Part shown: one piece after another, positions 23,507 through 32,987 of the stretch
Layout: each line of letters starts with the position of its first letter
Position numbering within the stretch: the stretch's first letter is position 1
From: an uncultured bacterium
GTDB lineage: Bacteria > Muiribacteriota > Ozemobacteria > Ozemobacterales > Ozemobacteraceae
Assembly (NCBI GenBank): GCA_937949615.1
Contig: CALEDQ010000028.1
Location: forward strand, 186,001 to 250,000
DNA: 64,000 nt
Direction of reading: 5' to 3'
Translations under genes and position numbers: made by a program
The notes under the pieces: model-generated
Told to the model about the DNA's origin: nothing
Seen by the model: only the letters and a program-made list of their open reading frames with translations
The model's database searches: none

Positions 23507-24322
23507 ATGGCGGAAGAAAAGGATTTCAGAAAACTGCTGAAAAAAGTCGACATGAGCGACATTCGACTGCTTGTCGTCGGTGTGGCTCTGCTGATTGTGC
23601 CGGTCGTTTTCATCCTTTTCTTTTCCGGTGGCAGCGCTAAAAAGATCAGCCAGGAAAAAATGAAAACCATGGTTGCCCGCAAAAATGTTTTCAATTTTGG
23701 CACTTCGTCAGGTTCTGGCGCATCTTCTGCTCCTTCTTCGGGCAAACCCTCGGGTTCGACATGGTTTTCATCGACTTCCCCCGAAAAGCGCGTTGAGCAG
23801 GAGCTCGAAGACGCCTTCAAGCTCGTAAAACGCAGTCAGCGCTCTGACCGTTTCCCGCCGGGGGCTACCGAAGAGCAGCGCGATGCCTACAAGGCCGAAC
23901 ATAACCCGATGCTGCTCGATGGCAGGGGTGAACTCGAGCGCGGCAATTTTGCCGAAGCCGAAGCCATGTTTTTAAAAGCTTTTGAAGAAGCGAATGGTAA
24001 CGCTTTTCAACAGGTTTACGCCATGGGCGCTCTCTGCGAATTGTATGAGCTGACCCAGGACCGGAAAAAGCTCGAAGCGGCCTTCAAGCAGTTCATGGAA
24101 CTGGTCGGCAAGCTGCCGCCTGATTATGGCGGTGGCGATCTCGCCGCTTCGGTTCGTAATGCTTATATGGCACTCAAGCAGCTTCAGGACAGTGCTGACC
24201 CGGCCAAGGTTGCACAGGGACTGGCTGATGTCGAAGCGATCAAACAGGGTGCAATTCCGCCAGGAAAAGTCTCGCAGGGTCTCGGCAAGAGTCTTTTTGC
24301 ATTTCCGGCCAAATTTGAATAG
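23507..24322 (+). CDS. Single-pass membrane protein with TPR-like C-terminal region
   Basis: A 271-residue protein from the ATG at 23507 (AGGGGAG 6 nt upstream); an adjacent ATG at 23504 and a TTG at 23501 are also possible. A short charged cytoplasmic N-terminus is followed by one membrane helix (LLVVGVALLIVPVVFILFF, about residues 20-40) and a Ser/Gly/Pro-rich linker (about 65-95). The last part is helical, with a TPR-like pair (RGELERGNFAEAEAMFLKAFEEA, then YAMGALCELYELTQDRKKLEAAF). This bitopic plan is common among assembly-platform or pilotin-like accessory proteins of pilus and type II secretion operons. It is the first gene of the pseudopilin operon (15 nt before the next gene). I do not recognise a named family. 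Confidence 0.8.
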   Translation: MAEEKDFRKLLKKVDMSDIRLLVVGVALLIVPVVFILFFSGGSAKKISQEKMKTMVARKNVFNFGTSSGSGASSAPSSGKPSGSTWFSSTSPEKRVEQELEDAFKLVKRSQRSDRFPPGATEEQRDAYKAEHNPMLLDGRGELERGNFAEAEAMFLKAFEEANGNAFQQVYAMGALCELYELTQDRKKLEAAFKQFMELVGKLPPDYGGGDLAASVRNAYMALKQLQDSADPAKVAQGLADVEAIKQGAIPPGKVSQGLGKSLFAFPAKFE

Positions 24323-24337
24323 GGTGGGGGGATAATC

Positions 24338-27082
24338 ATGAAACCAGCAGCAAGAAAAGGCAGCGCGTTCATCATTGTAGTTGGTGTTCTTGGCGTGATT
24401 CTTTTTGCCTCCACCATGTTCATGAGTTCAACGATCGAAGAGGGTCGCCAGACAACGCTTTCAGTCAAGGGGCTGCATGCAACCTGTCTTGCTGAAGCCG
24501 CCCTCGAACGTGCCATGCGCATGATCGCCGACAATATCAACGATGTCGATCCGACCAGAGTTACTGCCAAAGACCTGGCAATAAAGCTGCGTCTGCCTGC
24601 CCGCGCCAAAAGCGGTGTAACTCTCGGGCTTGCCGGCAATCTCGGCGCCGATGAACAGCTTGAACTCGATACAGCCGCCTCTGAAGAGATCGTGCTGACG
24701 AAAGAAGACCTTCAGGAAGGCGTCGACAACAAGGAACTCGATACTCTGGTTGCCTATATGACCTCAGAAGGCGCCAAAGAATATGATGTTAAGGTCAAGG
24801 TCAAGATTGACAAGGCTTTTCGCGTTTCTCCAGGCAAGGATTATGCCGATTTCAAGGTGCCGGGCGTTGACATCGCCTGGAATCTGCGCCCTGATGTAAA
24901 GACTTTTCTTGAAGGCGGCGGCTATTCACCGATCGAAATCGGTTTTCCGAAAGATCTGTCGTGGCTTGATTTCTCGATTCCCGTTAAAATTGGGCCGATC
25001 ACTCTCGTTAACATCAATCTTACCGGCGTTGTCGACAAGTTGATGCCAAAAATTACGGTAGCCGGCAAGGAGCGAAGCTTTAAAGAGCTGACCAGTCTCG
25101 ATTTCTTTGCTGACATGCTGGTTAATCAGCTGATTGGCGGCGGCAAACAGCGATACCCGATTCAGGTAAAATTCGACGCAATTCCGATGCCCACAAGCGC
25201 TAACAGCCTGTGGCCGGCTGGTGTAAGTCTGACACCGACCCTCGATCAGGGGCAGTATCTTGAAAAATATGGCCAGTTGAAGCTCGAATGCGAAGCTTCG
25301 ATTACCTATCAGGATAATTACAAGGCAACCCGCAGGGTATCGGCGATCAAAGACTTCAAAACCGCCGACTGTGAACCGCCGGCCCCGATGTACAGCTTTT
25401 TTATCGCCAATCTCAAGAACGATTTTCTTTCTTTCAACAATTACGGCGGTACTTTCGTCGTTAACAACTTCGATTACTCAGGCACCTTCTCAAAAATTAA
25501 AGAAGTGTTCACCGGCCCCAAAGAAATTTCAGAAGAAGAATTGAAAAAACGCGAGTTCCCGGGTCTGGTGCGCGTCAATTACTCAGACAAGAGCTCTGAC
25601 GGCACCCGGCCCCTGATTTGCAACGTCGCTCTTATGGGCGACTGGAACGCCCCGCCGGTAGCCGGCGACAACAGCGGCGCGGTCAAAAATATTTTTCAGG
25701 GAATCGAGCCGCTGCTGATTCTCAATACCAAGACCAAAATGGCGGTTGCTGGCGGCAAATACAATATCAACGCCGAAATTACCCGCAGAGACCCCGAAAC
25801 GAACATTGCGGTTCCGGTAAGCCTTTCGGGCCCGGCCAACAACAGTGCACCGGCTCAACCCGTTCTCGGGCAGCCCGGCAAATACGGTATCGACTTTGCT
25901 ACCAAACCAGATCCTTTCCCGATGCTGAAACCGACCGAATATCTTAAAAAACTTGCCGCACCCGGCACCCTGAACCTCATTCCCGACGTCGGTAAAATGA
26001 GCACCAATGTTCTGGCACTGGCAGTAACTATGGCGCTCAAGCCGATGGTCGACGCAGTTCCTCTCAGCAAAGGCGTGGTCAGCGTTCCAGACTGCTTCCA
26101 GAAATGGGAAATGCCATATATGGGCACCGGTAACTCGTTTTACACCATTCCGACAACCGGTACCGGCGCCAACAAAACGAGATTTTTCGGCTACGGCGGC
26201 ATGCACCCGACTCTGACGAGGGAAGTCGAAGGCAATGTGCTCAAACGTTCGCGACTCTGGCAGATGTGCATTGTCGGCATGAGCCCGATGGACCGCCTGC
26301 CGCTGCTGCCTTTCCCGCCGGTGTTCCTGCCGCCTCCACCTCTGGTCATCCCAATCTGGAAAGCCCAGGAAGTTTTGACCAAGTATGATTACAACCTCGA
26401 GCCGCTTAAGGCCAATGCCGAATCAGGCAAAGCCGATTACAAGACCTATGAATATGACCCGTCACTGCTGCAGAATATGCCACCCAACCTCTACACCAGT
26501 GAACAGTATGCCAAGAAGGCGACCTATTACTACGAGAACGCCGAAGCTTTCATCGAAGATCTTCCTAACCGCATCACCACGGTAAATGGCAAGAAGGTAT
26601 TTGTATTGAACGGTGTATCTTACATTTCCGGTTCGCTCGGCTCGGCAGCAAGTCCGTTCAATGCCGGCGAAGAGGCCTTTTATGTGCTCGGCAAGGGTAT
26701 GATTGTCGTAAGCGGGAATCTGTATCTTGGTTCAAACATCAAGGTTCTCGACCGAACCGAAGACGATCTGACGGTTTTTTCTCTGATTCTGCGCAACGGC
26801 GGTCTGCTGGCTTTGTCTGGCGGCAAACAGTATGAGGTCGAAGGTTCGCTTTATACCGACAAGGGCATTTACTGTCATGCCGATTCGAGCCTGAGAATCG
26901 CCGGCAACTGGGTTACCAATCAGTTCAACAAAGCCGCAATGGGCGGTACCGTTGCTGTTGATTACGTTTCTTCGCGGGTTCGCAGCTCGCTGGGCAGCCT
27001 GCACCCGGTGCGCGGCAAGTTCGACCCGAAGCGTTATCATGTCTCTTTCAGTCCGTTGTGGGCTTCATGGAGGGCAAATTGA
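24338..27082 (+). CDS. PilX/GspK-like large minor pseudopilin
   Basis: A 914-residue protein. The N-terminus is the PilX/GspK type: a basic leader, then GSAFIIVVGVLGVILFASTMFMSS without the Glu5 of major pilins, then a helix with LAEAALERAMRMIADN. A very long beta-rich region of unknown family fills the middle. The last 220 residues are homologous to the cut protein at 1-837 (shared QYAKKATYYY-type block, GKGMIVVSGNLYLG-like strand, and end motif GKFDPKRYHVSFSPLW). GspK-type proteins cap the pseudopilus tip; this one is about three times the usual size, so the extra domains may be exposed and could contact cargo or surfaces (inference). A GGGGGG ribosome site lies 6 nt before the ATG. The stop overlaps the next start by 1 nt (TGATG). 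Confidence 0.85.
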   Translation: MKPAARKGSAFIIVVGVLGVILFASTMFMSSTIEEGRQTTLSVKGLHATCLAEAALERAMRMIADNINDVDPTRVTAKDLAIKLRLPARAKSGVTLGLAGNLGADEQLELDTAASEEIVLTKEDLQEGVDNKELDTLVAYMTSEGAKEYDVKVKVKIDKAFRVSPGKDYADFKVPGVDIAWNLRPDVKTFLEGGGYSPIEIGFPKDLSWLDFSIPVKIGPITLVNINLTGVVDKLMPKITVAGKERSFKELTSLDFFADMLVNQLIGGGKQRYPIQVKFDAIPMPTSANSLWPAGVSLTPTLDQGQYLEKYGQLKLECEASITYQDNYKATRRVSAIKDFKTADCEPPAPMYSFFIANLKNDFLSFNNYGGTFVVNNFDYSGTFSKIKEVFTGPKEISEEELKKREFPGLVRVNYSDKSSDGTRPLICNVALMGDWNAPPVAGDNSGAVKNIFQGIEPLLILNTKTKMAVAGGKYNINAEITRRDPETNIAVPVSLSGPANNSAPAQPVLGQPGKYGIDFATKPDPFPMLKPTEYLKKLAAPGTLNLIPDVGKMSTNVLALAVTMALKPMVDAVPLSKGVVSVPDCFQKWEMPYMGTGNSFYTIPTTGTGANKTRFFGYGGMHPTLTREVEGNVLKRSRLWQMCIVGMSPMDRLPLLPFPPVFLPPPPLVIPIWKAQEVLTKYDYNLEPLKANAESGKADYKTYEYDPSLLQNMPPNLYTSEQYAKKATYYYENAEAFIEDLPNRITTVNGKKVFVLNGVSYISGSLGSAASPFNAGEEAFYVLGKGMIVVSGNLYLGSNIKVLDRTEDDLTVFSLILRNGGLLALSGGKQYEVEGSLYTDKGIYCHADSSLRIAGNWVTNQFNKAAMGGTVAVDYVSSRVRSSLGSLHPVRGKFDPKRYHVSFSPLWASWRAN

Positions 27083-27576
27083 TGCATGCATGCATGAACA
27101 GAAAGGGTGCCACCCTTCTTGAAATCGTCATCGCCGCCTTCATTCTGGCGGTGGCTTTTATACCGATTCTCAGACTGGTTGATTTTGGCTCGACCTCTAC
27201 GGCCAAGGTGGGGCATTACGCCAAGGCAACCCGACTGGCCCAGGAACTGATAGAAGAATGCAAGCACGTTCCTTTCAAGGTTTATCAGAAGCACTACAGT
27301 GACCTCGCCAGCGGCAATTCTTTCGATGTGCACCCGCAGTTTTACAAAGAAACCGCTAAAAGCATCGAGAGCTTTTTTAAAGAAAATATCGACGCCATGA
27401 AAGACTATGGTTGTACCGCGACTTTGAAAGCCAAGAAGAATGATCTCGACCAGATCGTCGAGGTCTGGTTCGAAGTCGAAATTTTCTGGCGTGACAAAGG
27501 CACGAAAGAAGACGAACGTTTCGGCCGGCGGGTTGTCAGAGCCGGCAATGCCTATTACAATTCAGAGGCTATCTAG
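27082..27576 (+). CDS. Prepilin-type protein (small pseudopilin)
   Basis: A 164-residue protein. The start is the ATG overlapping the previous stop, with GGAGGG 7 nt upstream; an in-frame ATG 12 nt later (MNRKGATLL) would also work. The leader ends in Gly and cleavage is expected before ATLLEIVIAAFILAVAFIPI, with Glu at mature position 5. The soluble part (about 120 residues) ends VWFEVEIFW...GRRVVRAGNAYY and has no motif I know. It takes the same operon place as the 142-residue prepilin at 841. A likely PulI/PilV-like minor pseudopilin. Confidence 0.87.
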   Translation: MHACMNRKGATLLEIVIAAFILAVAFIPILRLVDFGSTSTAKVGHYAKATRLAQELIEECKHVPFKVYQKHYSDLASGNSFDVHPQFYKETAKSIESFFKENIDAMKDYGCTATLKAKKNDLDQIVEVWFEVEIFWRDKGTKEDERFGRRVVRAGNAYYNSEAI

Positions 27577-27591
27577 CAGAGAGGTGAAATT

Positions 27592-29073
27592 ATGAAAAAT
27601 CGCAGAAAAACCGGCTTTACCCTTGTAGAAGTTATGGTCGCCATTTTTCTGTCGACCATCGTTCTTACCGCTATCTATGGCGTCTGGATCCGCGTGCAGC
27701 GTGAAATTGCCAAGTCGCACGCACGCCAGACCCTTCAGAGTGAGCTGAGAACCGCCTCGAACTACCTGCAGAAAGATCTGAAGTCGGTTAAAGAAGGAAC
27801 GTTTGATGCGCCGGGTGGCCAGTCTGCCGACGGCTCTTCTCTGCACATCACTTTTGAGCGTTTCAAAGAAAGTGAAGAAGGCAAAATCGCCCAGGATTCT
27901 ACTGAAAAAGTTGAATACCGTCTCAGTGACGGTCTCCTGACCAGAAAAAGCACTACCGATCTCAAGATTCTTTCGGTGAACGTTGAAAGCATGCAGATTA
28001 CCAAATCGGTTGATTCAGCCACTCTCGGTGCCACCGATCTTGAATCGACCGATGAAGATTTCAGAGCCGGACGCGAAGCCAAACTCGAGATCAATATTGT
28101 CGGCCGCAAGAATATTGCCGGTTCGCGCGAGGAAATGTATCACGTCGAGCGCACTTCGGTGGTCATGCGCGATGAATTCTACAAAAAGACCAACAAGAAT
28201 TTCGTTTCGAATTTCGATCTGGCGAAACTTGAAAAAGACGCGGTTGTCGAAGTCGACAACTCTCAGGACGCCAGTTTTGGCCCTGGCGGAGCGATGAATG
28301 AAGAGCAGCTGCGCAGTCTCAATGACGATCAGCTGACTGGCCTTGAGAACACGCAAAAAGAGCTGATCGAGCAGGCAAATGACTCTATCGACGAGATGAA
28401 CAATTCGATCGATGACACTGACACCGGCGAAGGCAACCTTTCCAAATTCGGTCAGTGGTTGAATTTTTTCTCGACTACAGAAGGTGAAAAAGTGAGAGGC
28501 CTGCGCTCTGATCTTGAAAAGGCCGATTCGCAGGATGAAGTGAAATCGGTGATCAATAAATTGACCGATTACACGAAAGACAAGGAAGAAAACTTTCTGA
28601 GTCGTTCGGTGCCGGGCTATTCAAGTATGAGCGCCGCTCAGAAAGATCTTTATAAAGAAGCCTACGAAATGAAACTGCAGGACCGAACCATCGAAGGCAG
28701 CCATCAGGAACTCGTGAAACAGGCAGAAAAAGATGGCAAGACTCCACCGGAAGCACCCCAGAAAATTATCGATGTGGCAACGGGACAGGCTGAAGGCGAG
28801 GGCTCCCGCACCTATGTCGATGAAAATGGCAAAGAGATCCAGATTTCGAATGAAGCAAACAGTTCGCGCAGCACAACTGACCTGCGCAATGCCTATAACA
28901 ACATCAACCTCAGCTGGATGGGCGAATTCAACAAGGAACCTGAAGAGGTTGGAATCTATAACGCGGCGAAATCGCTGATCAGTCAGGGTAAGGCCAAGCT
29001 CAACGTCATTGAAATGCGTGACACTTCGAGCGAAAACGTGGCGCTGATTCAGAGAGTTAAAGCCAGCAATTAA
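27592..29073 (+). CDS. Prepilin-type PulJ/PilW-like protein with long C-terminal extension
   Basis: A 493-residue protein. Leader MKNRRKTG, cleavage before FTLVEVMVAIFLSTIVLTAI. A PulJ/PilW-like domain runs to about residue 190 (SELRTASNYLQKDLKSV, VEYRLSDGLLTRK, EINIVGRKNIAGSREEMYHVERT). The remaining 300 residues form a Gln/Asp/Glu-rich, largely helical extension (EEQLRSLNDDQLTGLENTQ, EMNNSIDDTDTGEG) that ordinary minor pseudopilins of about 200 residues lack. Its counterpart at 1266 (203 residues) stops where the extension begins. The extension may be a scaffold or stalk outside the membrane; no family is recognised. AGAGAGG precedes the ATG, and the gap to the previous gene is 15 nt. Confidence 0.85.
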   Translation: MKNRRKTGFTLVEVMVAIFLSTIVLTAIYGVWIRVQREIAKSHARQTLQSELRTASNYLQKDLKSVKEGTFDAPGGQSADGSSLHITFERFKESEEGKIAQDSTEKVEYRLSDGLLTRKSTTDLKILSVNVESMQITKSVDSATLGATDLESTDEDFRAGREAKLEINIVGRKNIAGSREEMYHVERTSVVMRDEFYKKTNKNFVSNFDLAKLEKDAVVEVDNSQDASFGPGGAMNEEQLRSLNDDQLTGLENTQKELIEQANDSIDEMNNSIDDTDTGEGNLSKFGQWLNFFSTTEGEKVRGLRSDLEKADSQDEVKSVINKLTDYTKDKEENFLSRSVPGYSSMSAAQKDLYKEAYEMKLQDRTIEGSHQELVKQAEKDGKTPPEAPQKIIDVATGQAEGEGSRTYVDENGKEIQISNEANSSRSTTDLRNAYNNINLSWMGEFNKEPEEVGIYNAAKSLISQGKAKLNVIEMRDTSSENVALIQRVKASN

Positions 29074-29097
29074 ACATTCATTCACAGAAAGGCAGTT

Positions 29098-32000
29098 ATG
29101 CGCTCTTTTTTCGGCCTGTTGATTCTGATCTGTTGCAGTCTGGTTGTAACTGGCTGTGGAAGCTCCGACGGCGGTCTTTCCGACTGGCAGAAGCCTGCCC
29201 CGGTGACGGTCGTCTCGAACATCAAGGGGAAAATCCTGCCGCCTCTTTCTGCCAGCCTCAGGCCTGGCCTCATGGCGCTTCTTTCTGTCGAAGGTGCCAC
29301 GGTTTTTGTCGAAAAATACCCTGAACATTCTGCCACTGCCGACAACAATGGTGATTTCATCATCAAAAATGTGCCGGTCGGCCGCCATCGTCTGGTAGCT
29401 CATAAACTTTCCGGTATAACTCCTTATCGTCAGCGGTCTGACGTATTCGATCTGACCGGCCAGTTCGAGACTCAGGTGATTAACACTCCGGTCACTCTTG
29501 AACCGGCTCCCTACAATGTAACCGTTAATGTCAGCGACGTCGGTACAGATCTGCCTTTGAATGCGAAAATCAGCATCTGGGGTTTCGAATTTCAGGCCGT
29601 TAATGGTGTTGCCGAAGTCGGGCCATTCCCAGGTGGTGTTCAGAGCAAAGAAATGGCGGTATCTGCTGTCGGTTATGCCTCGCAGACTTTTCTGGTTACC
29701 TTCAGTGACCAGCGCAAGGCAAAACTTTATGTGAGACTGACGCCTTCAACCTCAACATCCGGCAACCGTGCGCCATTTGTCGAAATCGAGCACACGGCCG
29801 CTTCGGTAAAAACCAATGAAAGTATCAGCTTCTCTGCCGCAGGAGTTGACGCCGATGGCGATGCAATTACCTGGCTGTGGTCAGCAACGGCCGGAACTTT
29901 TTCGAATCAGACCGGTCAGACGACTATTTTTACCGCGCCTGCCGCTTCCGGGACTGTCGATATCACCCTGACCGGCAAAGACCCTGACGGAGCCACCGGC
30001 CGGGCGGTGCTTCGACTGGCTATCGAGACCGGCAGTGCGCTGCCGCCGAATCCCAATAATCGCCCGCCGCTCGCCGCTTATGATCCTGTGCCGGTAAATT
30101 TCAGCGAAAACCAGAGTGATGGCACGACGCTGCGCTGGGCAGGCAGTGACCCCGATGGTGACCCGATCACTTACGACCTTCTTTTTGCCGCTCAGGGCAG
30201 TGAGATGACAGTTGTGGCCGGCAATCTCTCTGAAGCCGGATACAAAGTCAACGGACTGGTAGCGTTCAAGACTTATTTCTGGCAGGTTATCACCCGCGAT
30301 CAGTATAATGCGGTAACCGCTTCACCCATCTGGCAGTTCAAGACCGGCGATCTCAGCAATTTTGCACCATACGTTCCCGGAATGCCGGTGCCCGAAGATC
30401 TTTCAATCAACCAGCTGCCAGCCACCATCTGCACCTGGACCGGCGGCGACCCTGATCAGGATGACATCATTACCTATTCGCTGATGTTCGGAACCGATCA
30501 GAACAGTCTGCAGCTCAAAACGAAAACCAGACAGACCAGTATGCAGCTCGACAACCTTGAGCTTGGCAAGACCTATTTCTGGCAGATCATCGCTGCCGAT
30601 AACCGGGGCAAAGAGACTGCCGGCCCGCTATGGCGTTTCAGCACCCATTCGCCGGTAAATCGTAACCCGTCAGACCCGGAAGCGGTGGGCCCGGCAAGCG
30701 GGGCGGCCGGCATCGCCGTTAACGCTCAACTGCGCTGGAATGCCTCTGACCCTGATGGTGACGCTCTCACTTACGACCTGTTTTTCGGAACGAGTTTCCC
30801 GCTGGCAAAAGTGTCGGCAAATCAGGCGGCGCAGATTTTTACGCCGGCAGAGAGTCTTAAGTTTTCGACCCGCTATTTCTGGCAGGTTGTGGTCAGAGAC
30901 GTTCGCGGCCTGACCAACCCGGATTCGCCGGTCTGGTCGTTTACGACTGCTGAGAAGGTAAATCAGCCGCCCAATCAGCCTCTGGCCATTTCGCCGGCCA
31001 GCGGCAGCGTCAATGTACCGGTGCGGCCGGCATTTGCCTGGTCGGGCGGCGATATCGATGACGACGCAGTCACTTATGAGCTGTTTCTCGATCAGAATAT
31101 ACCGCCGACAACTAAGGTCGCAGAAGGCCTTACCGCGACGAACTGGTCGCCGTCTGTCGATCTGGGCGCCGGAAAAATCTATTACTGGCAGATCGTTGCC
31201 AGAGATCAGGCCAATAATTCAACCGTCTCGAACGTATTTTCGTTCACAGTAAAACCTGAAGTGGCCGCTGATCTGACCCCGCCTGAAATTCTCTCGGTCA
31301 GCCCGGCCAACGGAGCCGTCGAAGTTGCTGCCGAGCAAACGGTTACCGTGGTTTTCAGCGAGGCTGTCGATCAGACCGCGGCGCTGGCGGCCATGAGTTT
31401 CTCTCCTGCGGTCAGCGGCGCCTGGGCCTGGGAGAACGTCTCGACCATGGTTTTTCGCCCGACCGGTGGCTGGCCGCCTGGCAGTTTCAATCGGCTCGTT
31501 ATTGCAGACAACACCGTAAAAGACAACAGCAACAATATCATGAGCCGAGGTGGCAGTTACGGCTTTACGATCGCTTCGGTGCTTCCCGTTCCCTCAAGCC
31601 ACCGCTCCGTCGCTTTTCCGCGGCAGGTGCAGGCGAATGAGACGGCGCTGATTTCGGTGCCTGACCTGCCAGCCGGCGCCAAATCATTCGGAGTTGCGGT
31701 TGCTTCACCCGACGCAGCGACTTTTACATTGAGAGCCAGCGTGGCTGAAAGCATGCCGGCCGGCATCGACCCGCATTCGGCTTTTCGCTTTTTCGAACAG
31801 GGCTTGAGCGGTCATGAGCTCCCTGGCTCTCTGGAAAAGGCCGACAATCTGCGCGGCAGTTCAACGCTGCGTGCTTCTGCCGTGCTTGGCGCCACCGAAG
31901 ACTTTTTTATACCGGTATATGGCCAGGTTGCAACCAGCACGCCTTACCCCGGCAACAAAATTACTGCCCGCTGTCAGGCGATAAGTGATCAGGTGATAAT

Positions 32001-32961
32001 ATACGTCGATACGGCAATTCAAAGCCCGGCGAGCAGTCTGGTCGCCGACGTCAGGCAGCGTTTCGAAGACGTTATCAGGCCGCGGGTGCGCGACTATTTC
32101 GGCGAAGAACCAGATCTGGGCCCTGATGGTGAAGGACGATTGACGGTATTGCTGACCGATTCGATGACGATCGGAATTGCCGGGATTTTTTACGGCAACG
32201 ATCTGTTCAACCGTGATGAGAGCAATATTCAGCTGCGTGAAAGCAACGCCCGTAAGATAATCTATGTTAAATACTCGCTTTCGAGCCAGATAACCAGATT
32301 TGGCACCATGGCGCATGAATTTCAGCACATGGTCAATTTTTATCAGAAGCGCCTGTTGGGCGGCAGCAACAATTACGAAGCCGTCTGGCTCAATGAAGGT
32401 CTGGCAAAATTTTCGGAAGAAGTGTGTGGTTATGGCATTCTTGAGGGTGATGCCAATACTGCTTCATTGGTCAAGCTGTCGCAGCAGAATCTGAAAGATC
32501 TTTCGCTGACAAATTTTGTCGGGTTGAACAGTTATGGTCTTTCTTATCTGTTCGTGCGCTTTCTGGCGCAGGAAAACCGTTATGGCACGACCTACCGCGA
32601 AATTACCCGCAAACTGATTGGCTCGTCACTTACCGGAAAAGCCAATGTTGCATCGGTCACCGGCGAAGAATTTTCGCAGACACTGGCAAGGTGGGCGATG
32701 TCGCTGTATCTGAATCGCTTTTCATCAGAAGACCCTGCCGATTACGGTCTGAAGAACCTTAATCTGGCAGGCACTTATAACGGTGTGACGCTGCCGGGGT
32801 TCAATTTTGTCGATGTCAGCACCGGGCAGACCCTGTCATTGAAGCCTGACGCCTTTGCCGGCTTTGTAAAAGTTTCTACCGGGCAGGCAAAAACCGAATT
32901 CAGTCTGCTCAATTCTGGCAGCAACGGGTTCAGGGTCTGGCTTTTTGACCGGCGCCCATAA
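29098..32961 (+). CDS. Surface lipoprotein with PKD-like, FN3 and Ig-like domains and M30-like metallopeptidase
   Basis: A 1287-residue lipoprotein. The signal ends in lipobox VTGC (cysteine at residue 19), so it is lipid-anchored. A carboxypeptidase-regulatory-like beta domain (about 40-220) is followed by a PKD-like domain (about 222-308). Four FN3-like repeats start near 319, 420, 519 and 620, each with D-(P/I)-D-x-D and Y-(F/Y)-W-Q-(I/V) blocks. An SbsA-type Ig-like domain follows (about 723-825), then a C-terminal metallopeptidase with HEFQH near residue 1071 and VWLNEGLAKFSEE after it, the hyicolysin-like (M30) pattern. The zinc and catalytic residues are intact. It probably works outside the cell on proteins or glycans held by the beta domains. 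It is the last gene of the pseudopilin operon (24 nt gap), making it a good candidate client of that system. Confidence 0.88.
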   Translation: MRSFFGLLILICCSLVVTGCGSSDGGLSDWQKPAPVTVVSNIKGKILPPLSASLRPGLMALLSVEGATVFVEKYPEHSATADNNGDFIIKNVPVGRHRLVAHKLSGITPYRQRSDVFDLTGQFETQVINTPVTLEPAPYNVTVNVSDVGTDLPLNAKISIWGFEFQAVNGVAEVGPFPGGVQSKEMAVSAVGYASQTFLVTFSDQRKAKLYVRLTPSTSTSGNRAPFVEIEHTAASVKTNESISFSAAGVDADGDAITWLWSATAGTFSNQTGQTTIFTAPAASGTVDITLTGKDPDGATGRAVLRLAIETGSALPPNPNNRPPLAAYDPVPVNFSENQSDGTTLRWAGSDPDGDPITYDLLFAAQGSEMTVVAGNLSEAGYKVNGLVAFKTYFWQVITRDQYNAVTASPIWQFKTGDLSNFAPYVPGMPVPEDLSINQLPATICTWTGGDPDQDDIITYSLMFGTDQNSLQLKTKTRQTSMQLDNLELGKTYFWQIIAADNRGKETAGPLWRFSTHSPVNRNPSDPEAVGPASGAAGIAVNAQLRWNASDPDGDALTYDLFFGTSFPLAKVSANQAAQIFTPAESLKFSTRYFWQVVVRDVRGLTNPDSPVWSFTTAEKVNQPPNQPLAISPASGSVNVPVRPAFAWSGGDIDDDAVTYELFLDQNIPPTTKVAEGLTATNWSPSVDLGAGKIYYWQIVARDQANNSTVSNVFSFTVKPEVAADLTPPEILSVSPANGAVEVAAEQTVTVVFSEAVDQTAALAAMSFSPAVSGAWAWENVSTMVFRPTGGWPPGSFNRLVIADNTVKDNSNNIMSRGGSYGFTIASVLPVPSSHRSVAFPRQVQANETALISVPDLPAGAKSFGVAVASPDAATFTLRASVAESMPAGIDPHSAFRFFEQGLSGHELPGSLEKADNLRGSSTLRASAVLGATEDFFIPVYGQVATSTPYPGNKITARCQAISDQVIIYVDTAIQSPASSLVADVRQRFEDVIRPRVRDYFGEEPDLGPDGEGRLTVLLTDSMTIGIAGIFYGNDLFNRDESNIQLRESNARKIIYVKYSLSSQITRFGTMAHEFQHMVNFYQKRLLGGSNNYEAVWLNEGLAKFSEEVCGYGILEGDANTASLVKLSQQNLKDLSLTNFVGLNSYGLSYLFVRFLAQENRYGTTYREITRKLIGSSLTGKANVASVTGEEFSQTLARWAMSLYLNRFSSEDPADYGLKNLNLAGTYNGVTLPGFNFVDVSTGQTLSLKPDAFAGFVKVSTGQAKTEFSLLNSGSNGFRVWLFDRRP

Positions 32962-32987
32962 GCCACCGGCATGGCTCTTAACCGGGT

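Noticed and set aside
25583..26206. 207-codon open frame opposite the large pseudopilin gene.
   Set aside because: The plus-strand frame is continuous through it and has homology to the gene at the window start; the antisense product looks random.
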